From Hymenobacter cavernae (GTDB lineage: Bacteria; Bacteroidota; Bacteroidia; Cytophagales; Hymenobacteraceae): 64,000 nt of DNA. Positions 60,291 to 64,000 of this stretch are shown one piece after another. The notes under the pieces were generated by a model. The model ran no database searches, was not told where the DNA came from, and was given only the letters and a program-made list of their open reading frames with translations. The first letter of the stretch is position 1, and the number at the start of each line of letters is the position of its first letter. The stretch spans positions 642,605 through 706,604 of the forward strand of contig NZ_BMHT01000002.1 of assembly GCF_014641455.1 (NCBI RefSeq), written 5' to 3'. The translations under genes were made by a program, and so were the position numbers.

Positions 60291-61697
60291 ATGCGCTTTC
60301 AGTCTGGTTTGCCCACGAAGTTGCTTTGGTTGCTGCTCAGTGGGTTAGTACTTATCAGTGCCGGCTTGTATAACGGCTATCCACTCGTTACGCCCGATAC
60401 AGGAACTTACATTGATAGCGCATTATCCTTCAATGTGCCTGATGATCGTCCTATTACCTATGGGCTGTTCATCCTTGTCACTGGCTTCAAGAAGACGCTC
60501 TGGTTTGTGACCTTCTTTCAGAGCTTACTGCTAGCCTGGCTCCTGTTGCGTTACGTAGAGGTTTTTGTTCCGCGTTTCACGCACCCATTCTGGCGAGTTG
60601 CACTAGTGGCTCTTACGGCATGGACAACGGGCGTTTCCTGGTATTCAAGTCAATTGATGCCGGACATATTCACCCCGATTGGGCTACTTGCGCTAGGTCT
60701 GGTATTGATAAGACGCCAGCAATCGAAGATAGAAGTTGGTTTACTGCTAGCTATTGTGTTGGCTTCGGAGATGATGCACAACTCCAATATGCTTACTTAT
60801 ACCCTGGTAATATTAGGGTTTGGCGGAATAGCGTTGGCAACAAGGCTGTTTGGTAAGCAGTTAGTCCGGTGGACAACATGGTTGCTAACAACGGTGGTGG
60901 TACTATCCGGTTGGCTTACTCTACCAGCCATTCACGCACATTTTGGAGGCGAGTTCACCATTTCGCGTGCTTCCCACGCTTTCCTGGTGGCGCGTTTAGT
61001 GGAGGCTGGTGTAATCGATAAGTTCCTTAATGAGAATTGCGGTCCTGCTAACAGCTACACCCTCTGTCCCTTCCGTGATAAGTTGCCCAATGATGCTATT
61101 GGCTTTATCTGGGATGGAAATGGTCCTTTGAGCAAAGCCGGCGGTTGGAATGCGGTGCGGGAGGAGTACAACCTGATCATCCGGCAGATTCTAACGTCGC
61201 CGAGCTATTATCCCTATCTGCTTTCGGATGGTATCCAGTCAACCTTACGACAGCTCACGCATATTGGTCATGGCGATGGATTGCAGCCGAGCCGGGAGGA
61301 TTCTAATCCTTACCGGAGTGTGCAGCGCTTTGCTCCATATGAGTTGAAGAAGTACATGAATTCTCTTCAAAACCGAGGGCAGCTGAGCTTCACTACGTTG
61401 AATGAACGTGTTTATGGAGCACACTTATGGGCTCTGGTAGCTTTAGGCGTGTTGCTTACTACTCCCTTACGCCTGCGTCTAGCTCCCGCAACGATACCAA
61501 TGGTTGTTGTATTAGGGCTAGGTATCGTATGTAATGCCTTCGTAACGGGGGCGCTGGCTAACGTGCTCGACCGGCTGCAAGGGCGCATATCGTGGCTGCT
61601 GCCATTTGCTGCCTTGTTGCTGGTTGCTGAGCACGGCTCAGCTATAGTACAGTATGGCTATCAGCGTATGAAGCAGATGCAAAAAGAAGCCAACTAG
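60291..61697 (+). CDS. Polytopic membrane protein, probably a glycosyltransferase
   Basis: 468 residues, about 10 TM helices, starting MRFQSGLPTKLLWLLLSGLVLISAG. Loop 1 reads YNGYPLVTPDTGTYIDSALSF, an acidic first loop with Asp as in membrane-bound GT-C enzymes. Then come MPDIFTPIGLLALGL, MMHNSNMLTYTLVI and a large outer loop (FRDKLPNDAIGFIWDGNGPLSK). No named family recognised. It sits 81 bp after the GT39-type gene on the same strand, so probably part of the same glycan or surface-lipid assembly. Confidence 0.78.
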   Translation: MRFQSGLPTKLLWLLLSGLVLISAGLYNGYPLVTPDTGTYIDSALSFNVPDDRPITYGLFILVTGFKKTLWFVTFFQSLLLAWLLLRYVEVFVPRFTHPFWRVALVALTAWTTGVSWYSSQLMPDIFTPIGLLALGLVLIRRQQSKIEVGLLLAIVLASEMMHNSNMLTYTLVILGFGGIALATRLFGKQLVRWTTWLLTTVVVLSGWLTLPAIHAHFGGEFTISRASHAFLVARLVEAGVIDKFLNENCGPANSYTLCPFRDKLPNDAIGFIWDGNGPLSKAGGWNAVREEYNLIIRQILTSPSYYPYLLSDGIQSTLRQLTHIGHGDGLQPSREDSNPYRSVQRFAPYELKKYMNSLQNRGQLSFTTLNERVYGAHLWALVALGVLLTTPLRLRLAPATIPMVVVLGLGIVCNAFVTGALANVLDRLQGRISWLLPFAALLLVAEHGSAIVQYGYQRMKQMQKEAN

Positions 61698-61807
61698 TGC
61701 TTTCTGAACTGCTTAGCAGGTTGCACCAATAGGAAGGTAGCATTTTGAGTCTGAGCATTTTCTACCTACTTTCGCCCGTTCATTTTTTTAATATCCTGGT
61801 TAATAGT

Positions 61808-62347
61808 ATGAAAAACTTCTTCTGTTTTCTGGTGCTGGCAAGCTTTATATCTTCTTGCTCATCCGATGACGAATTAACTGCTGGTCCAAATACTATCACC
61901 GCGAATGACTTTGAGTCATTAGCAGGTTGGGTGGGCGGCGACCAAGCAACCCTTACTAAGACAAGAGCTCACTCTGGTAAGTATGCTTTGGAGGTAAGCA
62001 ATGGCCACGATTTTAGCTTGACTTACGATGCCGTTTTAGGACAGATCAGCCCTCGTAAACTCAAGAAAGTTCGCCTGGAAGCTTGGGCCTTCAGGCCGAA
62101 TCCGAACGCTAAAGGGGTGCTAGGGATACAGATCGTAGATCCTGCGCAGGATAACAAGCCGGTTGCCGGCGATGGCATTTACTTAGAAAGCGAAGTTAAA
62201 GAGTTTAATAAGTGGGTGAAGGTGAGCAAGGATATAACGCTGCCTGATAATCTGGTGTACACCCAGCACCTGCGTCTGTTCTTGTGGCGTGGAGCGGGCT
62301 CTGAGCCTAACTACGTTGATGATGTCAGCCTCACCATTTTGGACTAA
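61808..62347 (+). CDS. Small lipoprotein with a carbohydrate-binding-like sandwich
   Basis: 179 residues from the ATG at 61808 (MKNFFCFLVLASFISSCSS). Lipobox ending Cys17; the next residues SSDDEL are acidic. Mature domain: NDFESLAGWVGGDQATLTKTRAHSGKYALEVSNGHDFSLTYD ... KVRLEAWAFRPNPNAKGVLGIQIVD ... WVKVSKDITLPDN ... RLFLWRGAGSEPNYVDDVSLTIL. The FEsLxGW ... AHSGkyAlev ... YvDDvsL pattern is that of CBM4/9-like or CBM-type beta sandwiches. Probably surface-exposed. Ends at a 79-bp palindromic terminator. Confidence 0.8.
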   Translation: MKNFFCFLVLASFISSCSSDDELTAGPNTITANDFESLAGWVGGDQATLTKTRAHSGKYALEVSNGHDFSLTYDAVLGQISPRKLKKVRLEAWAFRPNPNAKGVLGIQIVDPAQDNKPVAGDGIYLESEVKEFNKWVKVSKDITLPDNLVYTQHLRLFLWRGAGSEPNYVDDVSLTILD

Positions 62348-62423
62348 CGAGAACCTAGGTCAAAAAGAAGAGCGCCATTCCTCAGAGGAATGGCGCTCTT
62401 CTTTTTGACCTAGGTTCTCGTTA
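62345..62423. terminator. 79-bp near-perfect palindrome, bidirectional terminator
   Basis: Arms 62345-62383 and 62385-62423 are perfect complements over 39 bp with a single central A (62384). The outer part contains CCTAGGT inside each arm, then AAAAAGAAGAGCG, whose complement gives a C-TTTTT run at the far ends. It includes the stop codon of the left gene and ends two bases before the stop of the convergent gene (62425). Strong hairpins of this kind end transcripts on both strands. Confidence 0.9.
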
Positions 62424-62424
62424 A

Positions 62425-64000
62425 TCAAGGCTTAACTTCCACTGGCACACGCAATCGGACGGGCCAGTCACGATAGTTCTGGCTTGTGAGAACTACCTCC
62501 AGAAGGTACTTGCCCGGCTCGTGCGGACCAACAATTGACATATCTTGAGTCCAGTTACCGACAATATCTAACTCCAGTGGGGTTGAGCGTATATCAGCAG
62601 CTTGGGGCCAATTGCCTGAGGAGAAATAACGATACGTAAGCATCGTTGGATAAGGCGTCTGTAAGCCAGAGTTCAATACCTTACCAGCCGGGCTGGTAAT
62701 CTGTAGCGTCAGCAAGCGAACCTTATTAGCCCGTAAAGGAGCCGAAAGCGCTACAAAAGCTAGCTTAGCTGTTTGGCGTTCTGTAATGTAAGAAGATAAA
62801 GCCGTCGTGTCAGCTGGGGGTGGTGTATTTAGATTACGGTAGTTGGATGGTTGTAGCCGGATATATTGCCACGGAAGGTCGGCGTACCCTGTTGTCCCTC
62901 CCCAAGGGGTTGATATAGCGTTAGGTTGGGTAGAGCGCGCCACCAGAACCGGTACTTCATTGGTAACAAATACATGCTGGACAGAATCAGGGCTGTAGCG
63001 TGCACTGAGCAGCAGAGACTCAAAAGGAGAAGCCCACGATTCGGAGCGCTGATGATAAGGGTCAAGGTTGGCCTGATCAATAATAAATTTATGCTCCGGA
63101 AATTGTCTGGTATACGCAATGGTGCTCTCCAGCCAATTCACATACTTTGTGAAAGGCGTATGCGCTTGCCAGATAGCGAACAGACGGCTGCAGAATACAA
63201 CCACAAGAACGCCCGTCGCCAGCCGATACCAGCGCATTCCTACGGTTGGTAGAAGCTCCATCGCCAGCGGTACGGCTACAAACAGACCTAGGGGTAGGTA
63301 CAGGTTTTCGAGATACGTAACGTCTGTGTTATCAGGATGAGTAATGGCAACTATCTCCGCGTATCCCACTACAAAGGCCCATAACCAGGCTAGGCGCCAT
63401 CCCCAGCCCACCGGTTTCCGCCAGATGTAGAAACCGGTGATAATAACCAGTAAAATGGGTAGCATGTAGTAGCGGGTTCGGCAGAGTAGTAAAAGCTCTG
63501 TGTTACTTGCCAACGAAAAGTAATTAGGATAAAACTGCACTAAGTTATCCCAGAGATTTAGTCGCTGTCCTTCGTAAGAATCAGCTGCGATATTATGGAC
63601 GCGTAGCCAGTAGCTAAATAAGGCAATACCTAAGGTTAGATAATAAAGCCAATCCGTGAAGCGACGATTAAGTAAATAATCATAGCCCCACAAAAAGAAG
63701 AATGGCAGTAGCAGCAAAGGGTGACCGTAGATGCAAACGGGTATGAGCGGTATCAGAAGCAGCGTACGCCAGTTGTAGGGCAGCGGTGACAAGCGAGCGA
63801 CGCCGGCGTAATACAGCAGCAGCATGGCCAGTGCTTGCGGGAACTCCGATTGAGCCCAGTAAAAAGTATTGGATATGAGCAGTGTGAATAATAGCGGTAC
63901 CACTAAGGCTACATGTTCATTTTTGAACACGTAAGCACTGATTAGAAACACGGCAAAATAGTAGCCGATGAAGGCTAAAGAGTACAGGCGTAGCACTGTA
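62425..64000 (-). CDS. Polytopic membrane protein with C-terminal soluble domain (5' end beyond window)
   Basis: At least 523 codons; reading remains open to the window edge, so the N-terminus is missing. About 10 TM helices (LAFIGYYFAVFLISAYVF, VVPLLFTLLISNTFYWAQ, ALAMLLLYYAGVARLSPLPYN, LLLLPFFFLWGYDYLL, and others). A soluble domain follows after about residue 295: YHQRSESWASPFESLLLSARY, then a beta-rich C-terminal part (LAFVALSAPLRANKVRLLTLQITSPAG...PGKYLLEVVLTSQNYRDWPVRLRVPVEV). No family recognised; the layout is GT-C-like with a periplasmic domain. Convergent with the lipoprotein gene; probably of the same glycan locus. Confidence 0.72.
   Translation of the reverse strand, partial: TVLRLYSLAFIGYYFAVFLISAYVFKNEHVALVVPLLFTLLISNTFYWAQSEFPQALAMLLLYYAGVARLSPLPYNWRTLLLIPLIPVCIYGHPLLLLPFFFLWGYDYLLNRRFTDWLYYLTLGIALFSYWLRVHNIAADSYEGQRLNLWDNLVQFYPNYFSLASNTELLLLCRTRYYMLPILLVIITGFYIWRKPVGWGWRLAWLWAFVVGYAEIVAITHPDNTDVTYLENLYLPLGLFVAVPLAMELLPTVGMRWYRLATGVLVVVFCSRLFAIWQAHTPFTKYVNWLESTIAYTRQFPEHKFIIDQANLDPYHQRSESWASPFESLLLSARYSPDSVQHVFVTNEVPVLVARSTQPNAISTPWGGTTGYADLPWQYIRLQPSNYRNLNTPPPADTTALSSYITERQTAKLAFVALSAPLRANKVRLLTLQITSPAGKVLNSGLQTPYPTMLTYRYFSSGNWPQAADIRSTPLELDIVGNWTQDMSIVGPHEPGKYLLEVVLTSQNYRDWPVRLRVPVEVKP

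Larger units (their letters stand above)
1823..63293. repeat. Dispersed palindrome ACCTAGGT (core CCTAGG), about 77 cores across the window
   Basis: Counting by eye I find about 77 CCTAGG cores in 64 kb, of which about 42 are the full ACCTAGGT. Random expectation at about 58% GC is near 20 and 1. Sites lie in coding DNA on both strands and in gaps. Inside genes the usual frame is AAC CTA GGT or similar, giving Asn/Asp-Leu-Gly; TAG never appears in frame. Half-type variants GCTAGGT and ACCTAGC are also common. Spacing is irregular. Example positions: 1823, 12384, 20187, 27054, 33079, 38729, 42419, 54517, 59358, 62353. Confidence 0.85.

Noticed and set aside
1-64000. tRNA or rRNA genes
   Set aside because: No cloverleaf with CCA-adjacent acceptor stem or conserved TTCGAATC-type arm was noticed in any gap; a tRNAscan run would settle it.

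Overview
The window looks like chromosome of a Bacteroidota bacterium of the Hymenobacter type (Cytophagales). The reasons are about 58% GC, TonB receptors with a carboxypeptidase-like N-terminal domain, an OmpA/PD40 protein, many lipoproteins with LxxC lipoboxes, TAnnTTTG-type promoter elements, few Shine-Dalgarno sites and frequent GTG/TTG starts. The genus is an inference. I saw no rRNA, tRNA, CRISPR array, intact insertion sequence or prophage.

Layout. 0-3 kb: tripartite RND efflux permease (cut by the window edge) and its lipoprotein adaptor. 3.3-4.2 kb: remnant of a Na+/H+ antiporter and gpmA. 4.4-16.4 kb: the most unusual stretch. It holds a minus-strand operon of two paralogous P47-like (TULIP-type) proteins, one ending in a von Hippel-Lindau beta-like domain, and a large helical protein with a central hydrophobic segment that looks like a pore-forming toxin. 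Near it are two small overlapping membrane/coiled-coil genes resembling phage spanins, a TPR-histidine kinase with a LytTR response regulator, a GH108 muramidase and a multi-TM protein. I read this as a possible lysis-type (type 10-like) secretion and toxin module. 16.6-27.4 kb: housekeeping genes (DMT transporter, dusB, CPBP protease, cdsA, glutamate dehydrogenase, psd, fRMsr, ribD, prmC). 27.5-33.7 kb: nucleotide-sugar genes for surface polysaccharide (acyltransferase, UDP-sugar dehydrogenase, galE, rfbB, wbpP-like, rfbA). 33.8-49.3 kb: chromate transporter, 2OG oxygenase, OmpA/PD40 protein, floA-nfeD, Crp-like regulator, DinB, APC permease, proS, a Gly/Tyr-rich lipoprotein and a FadL/PorV-like outer-membrane protein. 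49.4-54.2 kb: PepSY reductase-like protein and siderophore TonB receptor (iron uptake), plus a lipoprotein. 54.4-64 kb: lower-GC glycosyltransferase region (two GT2 dolichol-phosphate-type enzymes, two GT39-type membrane enzymes, two other polytopic proteins and a lipoprotein).

Two genome-scale signals overlie the genes. First, the palindrome ACCTAGGT is scattered through genes and gaps about once per 1.5 kb (roughly 40 full copies and about 77 CCTAGG cores counted by eye, against about 1 and 20 expected from base composition). It behaves like a highly iterated palindrome. Second, many gaps hold inverted repeats: perfect-arm terminators (one 79 bp long), REP-like elements and low-complexity 'word' repeats that differ from gap to gap.
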